Source of the DNA: Agapanthus africanus | Taxonomy: Eukaryota > Streptophyta > Magnoliopsida > Asparagales > Amaryllidaceae | Length of the DNA stretch: 64,000 nucleotides | NCBI GenBank assembly: GCA_030015575.1 | Contig: JASDDO010000016.1 | Span: 455,962,141-456,026,140, forward strand | Reading direction: 5' to 3' | Part shown: positions 41,755-52,393 of the stretch, one piece after another | How positions within the stretch are numbered: the first letter of the stretch is position 1 | How the letters are laid out: each line of letters opens with the position of its first letter | Notes under the pieces: generated by a model | What the model was told of the DNA's origin: nothing | Databases searched by the model: none | What the model saw: only the letters and a program-made list of their open reading frames with translations | Program-made: the position numbers and the translations under genes

Positions 41755-42260
41755 AGCCTAAGACTTTTTCATCTTCATGAGCCGTAAGGGTCTCAAGAAG
41801 GTTTTTTCTCCCTACAAGTCGAGAGGATCTCATAGGTGCATATTCTCCCTAGAAATCGTGAGGATTGCTAAGTGTCCATCGCCTCCGTGAGTCGTAAGGA
41901 TCTCACTCGGGTATTTTTCCTTACGAATCGTGAGGACCCATAAGTAGCTCCTTTATTTCGGTGGCCTGTAACTTTAGCAAATGTGGCACGTAGATAGTAG
42001 GTAGCTGTCCATCTTGGATTCTTTCCAGGGTAGCGATATCTTAGAAAACAGGTTCAGGTCTGCTGCCTAAGACTTTTCAATTTTATGAGCCGTGAGGGTC
42101 TTATAAAATAATTTCTCCCTACGAGTCGAGAGGATCTCATAGGTGTATTTTCTCCTTAGGAATCGTGAGGATTCCTAAGTGTGTTTTCTCTTGAGAGTCG
42201 TAAGGATCTCACAAGAGAGTTTTCTTCCTTACGGGTCGAGAAGATCCGTAAGTGATTGAT
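41755..42260. repeat. Short-unit repeat A of the F 3' untranslated region
   Basis: Irregular repeats of about 30-40 bp built around TCGTRAGGATCTC and CTCCCTACGAGTCG. Related units recur at 45990-46515, on the other side of the 125-bp array, so this family brackets that array. Confidence 0.7.
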
Positions 42261-42261
42261 G

Positions 42262-45200
42262 GGGTTGACATTATCCGCATTTTACGGAGTCAGGGGTTGC
42301 TCTGGGCGTTTCCTACGGAGTCGAGATTGACTCTAGCCGTGTTCCATGGGACCAGGATTTGCTCTAGATGCTTCCCACGGAGTCAGGATTGACATAGCCG
42401 TGTTCTGCGAGGACCAGGATCCGCTCTGGACGTTTCACACGGGGTCATGATTGACATAGGCCGTGTTCCACGTGACCAGGAATTTGCTCTGGATGCTTCC
42501 CACGGGGTCAGGATTGACATAGCCGTGTTCTGCGAGGACCAGGCTCTGCTCTGGACGTTTCCCATGGGGTCAGGATTGACATAGGCTGTGTTCTACGTGA
42601 CCAGGAATTTGCTTTGGATGCTTCCCACGGGGTCAGGATTGACATAGCCGTGTTCTGCGAGGACCAGGCTCCGCTCTGGACGTTTCCCACGGGGTCAGGA
42701 TTGACATAGGCCGTGTTCCACGTAACCAGGAATTGCTCTGGATGCTTCCCACGGGGTCAGTATTGACATAGCCGTGTTCTGTGAGGACCAGGCTCCACTC
42801 TAGACGTTTCCCACGGGGTCAGGATTGACATAGGCCGTGTTCCACGTGACCAGGAATTTGATCTGGATGCTTCTCACGGGGTCAGGATTGACATAGCCGT
42901 GTTCTGCGAGGACCAGGATCCGCTCTGGATGTTTCCCACTGGGTCAGGATTGACATAGGCCGTGTTCCACGTGACTAGGAATTTGCTCTGGATGCTTCCC
43001 ACGGGGTCAGGACTGACATAGCCGTGTTCTGCGACGACCAGGCTCCGCTCTGGATGTTTCCCATGGGGTCAGGATTGACATAGGCCGTGTTCTACATGAC
43101 CAGGAATTTGCTCTGGATGCTTCCCACGTGGTCAGGATTGACATAGCCGTGTTCTGCGAGGATCAGGATCCGCTCTGGACGTTTCCCACGGGGTCAGGAT
43201 TGACATAGGCCGTGTTCCACGTGACCAGAAATTTGCTCTGGATGCTTCCCACGGGGTCGGTTTGACATAGCCGTGTTCTGCGAGGACCAGGCTCCGCTCT
43301 GGACGTTTCCCACGGGGTCAGGATTGACATAGGCCGTGTTCCACTAGACCAGGAATTTGCTCTGAATGCTTCCCACGGGGTCGGTTTGACATAGCCGTGT
43401 TCTGCGAGGACCAGGCTCTGTTCTGGACGTTTCCCACGGGGTCAGGATTGACATAGGCCGTGTTCCACGTGACCAGAAATTTGCTCTGGATGCTTCCCAC
43501 GGGGTCAGGATTGACATAGCGGTGTTCTGCGAGGATCAGGCTCCGCTCTGGATGTTTCCCACGGGGTCAGGATTGACATAGGCTGTGTTCCACGTGACCA
43601 GGAATTTGCTCTGGATGCTTCCCACGAGGTTAGAATTGACATAGCCGTATTCTGCGAGGACCAGGATCCGCTCTGGACGTTTCTCACGGGGTCAGGATTG
43701 ACATAGGCTGTGTTCCACGTTACCATGAATTTGCTCTGGATGCTTCCCACGGGGTCGGTTTGACATAGCCGTGTTCTGCGAGGACCAGACTCCGCTCTGG
43801 ACGTTTCCCATTGGGTCAGGATTGACATAGGCCGTGTTCCACGTGACCAGGAATTTGCTCTGGATGCTTCCCACGGGGTCAGTTTGACATAGCCGTGTTC
43901 TGCGAGGACCAGGCTCCGTTCTGGACGTTTCCCACGGGGTCAGGATTGACATAGGCCGTGTTCCACGTGACCAGGAATTTGCTCTGGATGCTTCCCACGG
44001 GGTCGGTTTGACATAGCCGTGTTCTGCGAGGACCAGGCTCCGCTCTGGATACTTCCTACGGGGTCAGGATTGACATAGGCCGTGTTCCACTAGACCAAGA
44101 TTTGCTCTGGATGCTTCCCACGGGGTCAGGATTGATATAGCCGTGTTCTGCGAGGACCAGGATCCGCTCTGGACATTTCCCACGGGGTCAGGATTGACAT
44201 AGGCCGTGTTCCACTTGACTAGGAATTTGCTCTGGATACTTCCTACGGGGTCGGTTTGACATAGCCGTGTTCTGCGAGGACCAGACTCCGCTCTGGACGT
44301 TTCCCACGGGGTCAGGATTGACATAGGCCGTGTTCCATATGACCAGGAATTTGCTCTGGATGCTTCCCACGGGGTTAGGATTGACATAGCCGTGTTCTGC
44401 GAGGACCAGGATCCGCTCTGGACGTTTCCCACGGGGTTAGTTTGCCATAGGCCATGTTCCACGTGACCAGGAATTTGCTATGGATGCTTCCCATGGGGTC
44501 AGGATTGACATAGCCGTGTTCTGCGAGGACCAGGATCCACTCTGGACGTTTCCCACGGGGTCAGGATTGACATAGGCCGTGTTCCACATGACCAGGAATT
44601 TGTTCTGGATGCTTCCCACGGGGTCGGTTTGATATAGCCGTATTCTGCGAGGACCAGGCACCACTCTGGACGTTTCCCACGGGGTCAGGATTGACATAGG
44701 CCGTGTTCCACGTGACCAGGAATTTGCTCTGGATGCTTCCCACGGGGTCAGGATTGACATAGCCATGTTCTGCGAGGATCAGGATCCGCTCTGGACGTTT
44801 CCCACGGGGTCAGGATTGACATAAGCCGTGTTCCACATGACCAGGAATTTGTTCTGGATGCTTCCCATGGGGTCGGTTTGACATAGCCGTGTTCTGTGAT
44901 GACCAGGCTCCGCTCTGGACGTTTCCCACGGGGTCAGGATTGACATAGGCCGTGTTCCACATGACCAGGAATTTGCTCTGGGTGCTTCCCACTGGGTCAG
45001 GATTGACATAGCCGTGTTCTGCGAGGACCAGGATTCGCTCTGGACGTTTCCCACGGGGTTAGTTTGACATAGGCCGTGTTCCATGTGACCAGGAATTTGC
45101 TCTGGATGCTTTCTACGGGGTCAGGATTGACATAGCCGTGTTCTGTGAGGACCAGGATCCACTCTGGACGTTTCCCACGGGGTCAGGATTGACATAGGCC

Positions 45201-45349
45201 GTGTTCCACGTGACCAAGAATTTGCTTTGGATGCTTCCCACGGGGTCGGTTTGACATAGCTGTGTTCTGCGAGGACCAGGCTCCGCTCTGGACGTTTCCC
45301 ACGGGGTCAGTATTGACATAGGCCGTGTTCCATGTGACCAGGAATTTGT
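42262..45349. repeat. 3.1 kb tandem array of 125-bp units
   Basis: About 25 copies of a 125-bp unit made of two related halves of 63 and 62 bp. One half carries GGCCGTGTTCCACGTGACC and AATTTGCTCTGGATGC, the other GCCGTGTTCTGCGAGGACC and CCGCTCTGGACG; both contain CCCACGGGGTCAGGATTGAC. Copies are mostly intact with scattered substitutions, and the left edge is more diverged. The array lies in the 3' untranslated region of F. Tandem arrays at this place are known in Tat-lineage elements and are thought to seed satellite DNA. The many short open stretches on the minus strand are by-products of the repeat. Confidence 0.93.
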
Positions 45350-45985
45350 TGACTCTCGGTTGTCTGTGCATCGTCGAGTCATGGAACTGGGAATTCTGCC
45401 GTAGCTCCGATTTGTTGATGTTGCGTCTGTTGTAATGAGACGTATGTTGAGATGATCTCCAGGCTGTCTGTGAACCATCGAGATGTGGCTTCTTTTTCTG
45501 ATGGAGCCTGGTGGGAAGGTATGGTTCCCTCTTTGTTTGTGCCCTTGGATTGTATACAGGGATCGATGTAATCTCACCTGTAGGGCAAAAGTTTCATTTT
45601 ATGTACTTTTCTTTCCGCGATGCTCTATCATTTCAGCTTTTATATCGCGAAAGTCACGATTGCCCAATCATTTCGGCTATTTCTCGCGGTGCCCAATCAT
45701 TTCGGCTATTTGTTTTATTTACTCGCTGCTTTTTATTGCGAGTTGCCCAATCATTTCGGTTATTTTGCATGCATATATTTTTTTTACTTGCTGATTTGCA
45801 AGTTGCCCCATCATTTCAGCTATTTCATATGCATTTGTGGCTCACTCACTTTTCACTGTGAGTTTGGGATTTGATACCGATTTAGGCATCAGCATCGCTA
45901 CAACTGGGATATTGCCAGGAGCGAATTATCATTTGCCTTTGTCGATGTCGAACAAATGTGACTTAGTGAACAGGGTTAGGATCCT
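45350..45985. repeat. Spacer with CCCAATCATTTCGGCTATTT repeats
   Basis: Between the 125-bp array and the next repeat block. From about 45625 to 45835 it holds five to six irregularly spaced copies of CCCAATCATTTCGGCTATTT or variants, about 35-60 bp apart. The rest shows no structure or gene. Confidence 0.65.
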
Positions 45986-45989
45986 ATCG

Positions 45990-46515
45990 ACTAAGACTTT
46001 TAACTTTACGAGCCGTAAGGGTCTCATAAAGGTATTTCTCCCTACGAGTCGTGAGGATCTCGTAAGTGCGTTTTCTCCTTAAGAATCGTGAGGAGTCTTA
46101 AGTGTATGTTCTCTTATAAGTCGTAAGGATCTTACAAGAGTATTTTATCCTTATAAGTCGAGAGAACTTACAAGTGTTGTTCACCGTGTAAACACATCCC
46201 TAGTCGCGGGTGAGACTTTGTTAGGGAAAAGTTTATTCGCGCCCGCGGATTGTATACAAGGGTCAATATTGAACCGCTTGTAGGGCAAAATCAGGGTGTA
46301 TGACTGCTTAAGAACAGGTTCAGATCGCTGTAGCTTAAGGCTTTTGAATCTTATGAGCCGTGAGGGTCTCAAAGGGGGAATTCTCCTTATGAGTCGTGAG
46401 GATCTCGTAAGTGCGTTTCTCCTTAGGAATCGTGGGGATCCCTAAGTGTGTGAGTCGTAATGATCTCACGTAGGTAGTTTCTCCTCACAAGGTCGAGAGG
46501 ACCTTGCAAGTATCT
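45990..46515. repeat. Short-unit repeat A, second block
   Basis: Units with CCCTACGAGTCGTGAGGATC and CTCCTTAGGAATCG variants, matching the block at 41755-42260. Confidence 0.7.
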
Positions 46516-46689
46516 TTTAACGAGATTGCGCCCTTTTGGGTTTTCATAAAACTCGCCCGTAGCCCTGCTGTTTTTACTCACGGAGCCCTTTCAGGTTTTC
46601 ATCCGTGCCCATTTTGCTTATGGACATACCATTTTCTTCTTTTTTTTAATTTTTTTTTGTGTCAGCCTCGGGATGCTGTTGTCCGTAAT

Positions 46690-46880
46690 AGTTTATCGAC
46701 GTTTCGGTCAATAACAAGTTTTAGGACATAGTGGTCCATCGTTAGTTTAAGGACGTTTCGGTCCGACGCCAGTTTTGGGACATAGTGATCCATTGTTAGT
46801 TTAAGGACGTTTCGGTCCGACGCCAGTTTTGGGACATAGTGGTCCATTGTTAGTTTAAGGACGTTTCGGTCTGTAGCCGG
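46690..46880. repeat. 54-bp tandem repeat, shared with the F LTR
   Basis: Just over three copies of a 54-bp unit containing TTAGTTTAAGGACGTTTCGG and GGGACATAGTGGTCC. The period is a multiple of three, so the minus strand reads as an 18-residue repeat; I treat that as incidental. Similar units lie in both F LTRs. Confidence 0.8.
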
Positions 46881-46963
46881 CTACTACTTAGAGAGTTTAG
46901 GCTTAGGAAGATAGCGAGCGGACATAGGCGTCGTCATCTATCGTTGACCTAGGCCGTGACTCG

Positions 46964-48100
46964 TCAGGCATAGTATTTTTTTAGGAAGTGACCGTTTATT
47001 GGCCTAAAAGGTTTTTCACCATGCATGTCCATGAGTAGATATGCTCCACCCTGGTAGACTTTGTCTATGATATACGGGCCTTCATAATTCAGCTCGAATT
47101 TCTCCCTCTTGGCACGATTGGGGATCATAGGTCTTTTGACCACTAGCATGAGTTCGCCTTGGCAGAATGTTCTCGGCCTAGTCAATCTCTCATATGAACG
47201 TGTCATCTTTGCTTTATAAGCCTCCAGATTTTGCCGTGCCATGAGCCTGGTTTCATCAAGGGCATCGAGCTCTTCAAGCCGAAGATGAGCATTTTCTTCG
47301 TCTGTTAGCTCGTAGTGAACCACCGCTCGTAGTGAACCACCACTCGTAGGGAGGGTAACTCTAACTCGAGAGGGAGTACCGCTTCTGTGCCGAATACCAA
47401 TGCATACAGCGTTGTGTTTGTGGCTGTTTTGAACGTAGTTCGATATGCCCAAAGAGCTTCATGCAGTCTCTCGTGCCAGTCCCTCTTCTTTCGAGACATC
47501 GTCTTTTTCACGATCTTCGTCAAGGTCTTGTTGAAAGCCTTAGCTAGACCGTTAGCTCGGGGATTATAGACTGATGAATATCTCCAGTCTATGTTATGCT
47601 GTTGTGCGAAGTGGCTGATCTTGTGGCTTCTATAGGCTGACCCGTTATCGGAGATAATCCGTCGTGGAGTGCCAAATCGATAAATGACGTGTGTCTTGAA
47701 GAAATGGAGGATATTTTCCGTCTTCACCTCACTCAGCGGTACTGCTTCTGCCTATTTGGAGAAAAAATCAGTTGTCGCCAAAATGAATCGATGTCCTCTG
47801 GACGATGCCGGTTCGATGGGTCCGATTATATCAGTCCCCCACATTTCGAACGGTCAGCTAGCCACCGTTGGATGTAGTGGATTCAGATACTGATGGATAA
47901 AATCTCCGTGAATCTGGCACGAGTGGCATTGCTTCGCGTATTCGAGGCAGTCCTGGATCATCGTGGGCCAATAGTATCCTATCCTTTTGATCTTCAGCTT
48001 CATCTTCAGGCCGGCTTGGTGAGAACCGCAAAGTCCGTCGTGAGTTTCTTGGACGACTCTCTTTGCTTCTTCCGGTCCCAGGCATCTTAGCTATAAAGAG
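46964..48100 (-). pseudogene. Integrase region of element F
   Basis: Ty3/gypsy integrase. A zinc-binding part lies at about 47890-48060 (minus strand shows H-D-G-L-C-G-S-H-Q-A-G, then Y-W-P-T-M and C-H-S-C-Q). The core is at about 47310-47730 (I-I-S-D-N-G-S-A-Y, Y-N-P-R-A-N-G-L-A-K-A-F-N-K, W-A-Y-R-T-T). The C-terminal part follows at about 46964-47330 (G-E-L-M-L-V-V-K-R, F-E-L-N-Y-E-G-P-Y-I-I). It would insert the DNA copy into the genome. Broken, with a few lesions. No chromodomain is visible, as expected for Tat. Confidence 0.85.
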
Positions 48101-48150
48101 TCAAACGATCTCTTATACAGAGTATTATTGACGAATGCAAAACATAGAGC

Positions 48151-48655
48151 TCATTTCATGAGCTGATGTCTTGAAGACGCATCTTCAGGTGTTCGACGGG
48201 ATTTGAAGTTGTCTATAAAGACTTCTCTCCAATCCTTAGCCTTTTCCTGGTCTTTTATTTGTAGGGCCATTTGCTCGGTTGCTCCTTTTTCTTCGGACAA
48301 GTCCGGAGATATTTCTGCCGGTGTAAGAACCCGACGGCTCTGCACAACGATCCTCACGTCATCGAGGTTTTCGTCGGCCAGTTCTTTAGCGAGCTTGGCT
48401 AACGCATCCGCTTTGCTATTTTCCGCATGCAGTATGCTCTCTAGGGCATAGGCAGGGATTTGAGTCAGTAGTTGCTGCACTCTCTCGCCGTATTTCACCA
48501 ACTCTGGCTTGCACGTTTGATAGTCGCCGTTTACTTGACTAACGATCAGTTGGGAGTCTCCGTATATGAGGAGGTTTTCGATTCCCATGTCGACAGCGAT
48601 CTCAAGACCTGCTATCAAAGCTTCATATTCGGCTTCATTGTTCGTCCTCGGCTCT
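48151..48655 (-). pseudogene. Archaeal-type RNase H of F, distal part
   Basis: Contains N-N-E-A-E-Y-E-A-L-I-A-G-L, then I-Y-G-D-S-Q-L-I-V-S-Q-V and A-D-A-L-A-K-L-A, the signature of the additional archaeal-like RNase H found in Tat-lineage elements. The N-terminal part lies beyond the nested solo LTR C2, at about 51760-51905. The domain is followed downstream by the integrase. Confidence 0.88.
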
Positions 48656-48780
48656 GTTAGTGTAACAACCCTAAACTTCCTATACAAGGTTTTAAAAAAA
48701 AATTCAGAAAATCTATAAAGGAGTATTTATTGCCTGAGCACAGGACTTAAGTAATTAATTAGCAATTTAATTACAAGAAG

Positions 48781-48852
48781 GAGCTTGTAGCTCATTGGTA
48801 TTACCTTGCATTGCTGAACCAAGCCACCAGAGTTCAAATCCCATGTCCCACA
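48781..48852 (+). other. tRNA-like sequence (A and B box) inside C2 LTR
   Basis: A-box-like TAGCTCATTGG (48788-48798) and B-box-like GAGTTCAAATCCC (48830-48842) are spaced as in a tRNA gene, with CTTG before the A box. It is conserved in placement with C1, about 400 bases upstream of the TATA box. Confidence 0.62.
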
Positions 48853-49211
48853 TTATTTTTAATATTTATTTGGTTTTAAATTTTATGGAAGCCCAACAGT
48901 CCACACACAATAACTCCCAAAACTTGAACTGAACCTGAAAAACTAAAAGCACCAGTGCCTACCCCCGGCGACCCCCCACCTACCCGACCCCCGACTCGGG
49001 CCGGCGCTGCCAGCCGGACTCGGCCGGACAGCCGAGTCGTCAACACCAAAAAGGTGTCTCTTCACCTCCCCTACCCCCTGTATACTCTATTTATTTAGAT
49101 CGGTTCCAGAAACCTTTGAAATCCCCATTTACTCCATATTTTAATGAATTTTAATATATTTTATATTTTTTTTATTTAAACCCTTCACCTACTCTAACCC
49201 TAGCTTAACCC

Positions 49212-49219
49212 TATAAATA
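49212..49219 (+). promoter_or_regulatory. TATA box of solo LTR C2
   Basis: CTATAAATACACCCC is followed by a pyrimidine-rich stretch (CTTACTCTCTACCCTCTCAC), a typical plant LTR promoter and start region; conserved in C1. Confidence 0.7.
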
Positions 49220-51606
49220 CACCCCTTACTCTCTACCCTCTCACTCATATTTCTGAGCCAACTCTCTAAAATTCTCAAGAGATCTTGTGTACCTTGAAAA
49301 TGAGCTCGAGGCGAAGCTCCGACGAATTTCCCGGCGGAACTTCCGGCGATCGTTTTAGGAACTACGGGCGATGACGCAACACATCGGTGATTCCACTACT
49401 TCCCTCTCACCCTCTTGTGTCTCCTAAAACCCGTAAGTCCCTTTTCTATCTCTCTTTCCTATTCTAAAAATACGAAATTACAAAACCCGACGGAATCGGA
49501 ATAAATCCGATTTCCGATTCGGTTTTCTATAAAATTCCACTTCTCACTAATATAATCATACTTAAACTTCCTCATGTTGACTATTAAGCACTAATCAAAC
49601 AATTTGATCAAGTTTCATCACATGAAATGAGCTATTTCAATTTATCGTATTTTTCACTTAAATACCATATTGTTTCAATCCTTCATTTAACTCCATCAAA
49701 CTTGCTATACCTTTAAAGTAGAGCATGAGGTAATGACCTACCTCCTCACACACTCATAAACAACCTAACACGATACCATCGAAAACTTAGAATACGAGAA
49801 AACAATATTTTCATTTAAATACCCTTGACTTAATAAAGCCATTACTAAAAAATTTAGTATTGATACACTTATTAAATAAATATCTCTTATTATGAAAATA
49901 CGATAAGTTGTGGATATCAGTCGTTTATCTAAACCTGACTTTGTGGTGTCTAGGCTAGGCAAGTGAGAAAGGTAACTTTAAAATGCCCTACTCACGGTGA
50001 TTAATGAGCGGATTCCTCCTTTTTTCACTTGTACTTATCTGGCCACAATTGGCGATGAAGAGGCGATTTGAGGTATCTCACAACTTATCGTTTTGGACCA
50101 GTTAGGAATAGTCTAGTTGACTTAGGAGACCCTAGAACATAGAATACGGGAAATTGACATCTTTACAAATAAATACCATTTACTTAATAAAACCGTTTTC
50201 TAAAGGATTTAGTATTTATACAAATCTTTGCAAAGCGCCGCTACAACCCATTTTGGGGAACCCGTTCGGGATGGTGCGGATTATCGCACATTCTCGGGCT
50301 TAGTAGTGCGAGTTTCAGACCTCCGCAAGGAGCATTCGGTCTCGAAAGATTTAAAATACGGCACCTTAAGAAAAATGAGATTTCTAGATTATAATAAATA
50401 TATAAAAATTTATTTTCATACAAATATATGTATATGTACCTCCAAAATATCTATTTTGAATTATTATGAATATTCAACCTTTTTCTAAAATGGCACAAGA
50501 ATCGGTTTACACTAAAATACCATGAATTCCATTTAAACAATATTTACACATAAATACCTTTATATATGGAATTAGGTTATTCTCATTAGAAATATTACTA
50601 ATATAAAATCTACAATTATTACAACTCTAAAGATGATTAATAAATACTTGAGGAGTATTTTGAAAACTATATAAAAATTATTTTTACATAAAAACCCCTC
50701 AAGGTTTATAAATTACCCTAAGGAACCTAGTAAATATAGGTTTAAGAAATAATCAAGACTTCGATTTACATTTCTAATTGTCTGACTCGGGTTTGAGTCT
50801 GATTATATCTGACTTGAATATGATTCAAGTACAACCTACAATCTACAATATTCCAATTCAATATGAACACATGAATTCATGAATCCAGTTATCAATCTAT
50901 ACAACTTGACTGAATCAAACCATGGATATACATCCATTATCCAATTAATCCATTTACATGATTATGCAGTTACATCCGTTTACTGATATCATGGTTTTGG
51001 TCAGTCTTTCAATTATACAATCAGTACAATTTATAAGATAAACAATACAAACAAAACACTACGGGGTTTAAGGGGTAGATTGGTACGGAAGGTGTTAAAA
51101 ATGGCACGAGACGGTAAGATTAAGACACCTAACATGAATCCAATTGCTGTTGAACCGTGGCATAACGGTTCCTTGAGTTTCTGATACCTTAGTCTCCGGG
51201 GCAAGTGAGACTCCTCTCGTATACACTGACATCCTTCTGTACTAAGCTACAAACAACAGTGTTAACACTAAATACAACAATATAACAATATAATACAACT
51301 GTAAAAGTTACTCTCTCTCTCTCTTACTCTCTGTCCATTCTATTTCTCCTCTTATCTTTGGGACTTACCGAGCGATCTGTTCGCTGACGACATTCTATTT
51401 CTTTCTTCTTTGAATGTCGTCAGGTGATTTGGAACCGTCAGAGATCGAGCCAACTGCAGAAGACTTGGATCAGTACAGCGAAGACCCTGAGCTCTAGACA
51501 TTGTACATTTTCTTTTCAGTACCTTTAATTTCCTGTCATGCCATTGTTTAGGCATTACTTTTATTTCAGTTGTATTTCCTTTTCATGCATTGTACAAAAG
51601 AATGTT

Positions 51607-51616
51607 AATAAATAAA
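51607..51616 (+). terminator. Polyadenylation-like site of solo LTR C2
   Basis: Overlapping AATAAATAAA follows a T-rich stretch about 140 bases before the LTR end. C1 and C3 have TTTATTT at the matching place on the opposite strand. Confidence 0.45.
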
Positions 51617-51755
51617 ATTGCTGTTTTTATTATATCTTGTCTCTTGTGCTTTACTTTTATATTGCTTAGATATGCTTAGCGTATTTACTTCAGAGTAAAT
51701 ACGTAGCGGACCAGTCGCGTCCCCTTCGCCGTATACTGGAAAGCGGGGCATGACA

Positions 51756-52375
51756 GTTAAGGAGAAGGCAAAGCGCATTATCCCTCCTTGTGGAGTCACG
51801 AAGATGAGGCCTACTCCTGACTTGATTATGGGGGTGCTTTGTTTGCGCTTCTTCATGGAAGATACTCCGTCGAAGTAAAGTTCCCATCGGGTATCATTCT
51901 CTCTTCTCTCCTCGTCGATTGTGTCAAACGCGTACTCGTCGAGCAATTCACAGTTCAAAGGAGAATCGGCGGGTATCGGATGTTCAGCGAGGAAGTCGGC
52001 GATGGTCTGGCCTTTCACTGCCTTGAGAGGACAATAAGTTATCGAGAATTCCATCAATAGCAGGGCCCATTTAGCGAGCCGTCCTGTTAATATGGCCTTC
52101 GACATCAAATACTTGAGAGGATCCACCTTGGATATGAGATAGACCTCATATGCCAACGCATAGTGTCTGAGCTTCGTTATCGCAAAGATCAATGCCAGGC
52201 AGTGTTTTTCGATGGGACAGTAATTATTTTCTGCCCGCAGGAGAACTCGACTCAAATAGTAGAGGGCTCTCTTCTTTCCTTGGTCGTTCTCTTGTGCCCA
52301 TAATGCGCCTGGAGAACCTTTGAGGGCTATTGTATACAGAATGAGAGGTTTTCCTTTGATTGGAGCAGTCAACAC
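51756..52375 (-). pseudogene. Gypsy RNase H of F and start of the archaeal RNase H
   Basis: The first RNase H (about 51970-52375) shows G-A-L-W-A-Q-E-N-D and Y-Y-L-S-R-V-L, then N-Y-C-P-I-E-K-H-C-L-A-L and T-I-A-D-F-L-A-E-H-P. It is followed by W-E-L-Y-F-D-G-V-S-S and G-V-G-L-I-F-V-T-P-Q-G, the first strands of the archaeal-type RNase H, which is interrupted by C2. The family uses the two domains to remove RNA from the hybrid; the roles of each are not settled. Broken. Confidence 0.88.
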
Positions 52376-52393
52376 TGGAGGATTCTGCAGGTA

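Larger units (their letters stand above)
48661..51755 (+). mobile_element. Solo LTR C2 nested in the RNase H of F
   Basis: 3095-bp insertion with TGTAACAACCC start and GGGGCATGACA end, flanked by a near-perfect duplication (GTTAG at 48656-48660, GTTAA at 51756-51760). It has no coding region and no second LTR. A TATA box at 49212, an A/T-rich polyadenylation-like site at about 51607 and a tRNA-like segment at 48781 define plus orientation. Related to C1 and C3 but diverged in sequence and length. Confidence 0.87.

Noticed and set aside
42262-45349. CRISPR-like appearance of regular repeats
   Set aside because: Units are contiguous with no unique spacers, the period is 125 bp, and the setting is a plant retrotransposon.
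42383-45577. Series of 60-154 codon open frames on the minus strand with recurring S-R-A-E-P-G-P-R-R-T type repeats
   Set aside because: They are translations of the 125-bp tandem array in rotating frames. They have no independent coding signal and lie in the 3' untranslated region of a retroelement.
46662-46847. An 18-residue repeat peptide on the minus strand
   Set aside because: It arises because the 54-bp repeat is a multiple of three. There is no start context, no conserved neighbour and no match to the coding part of the element.
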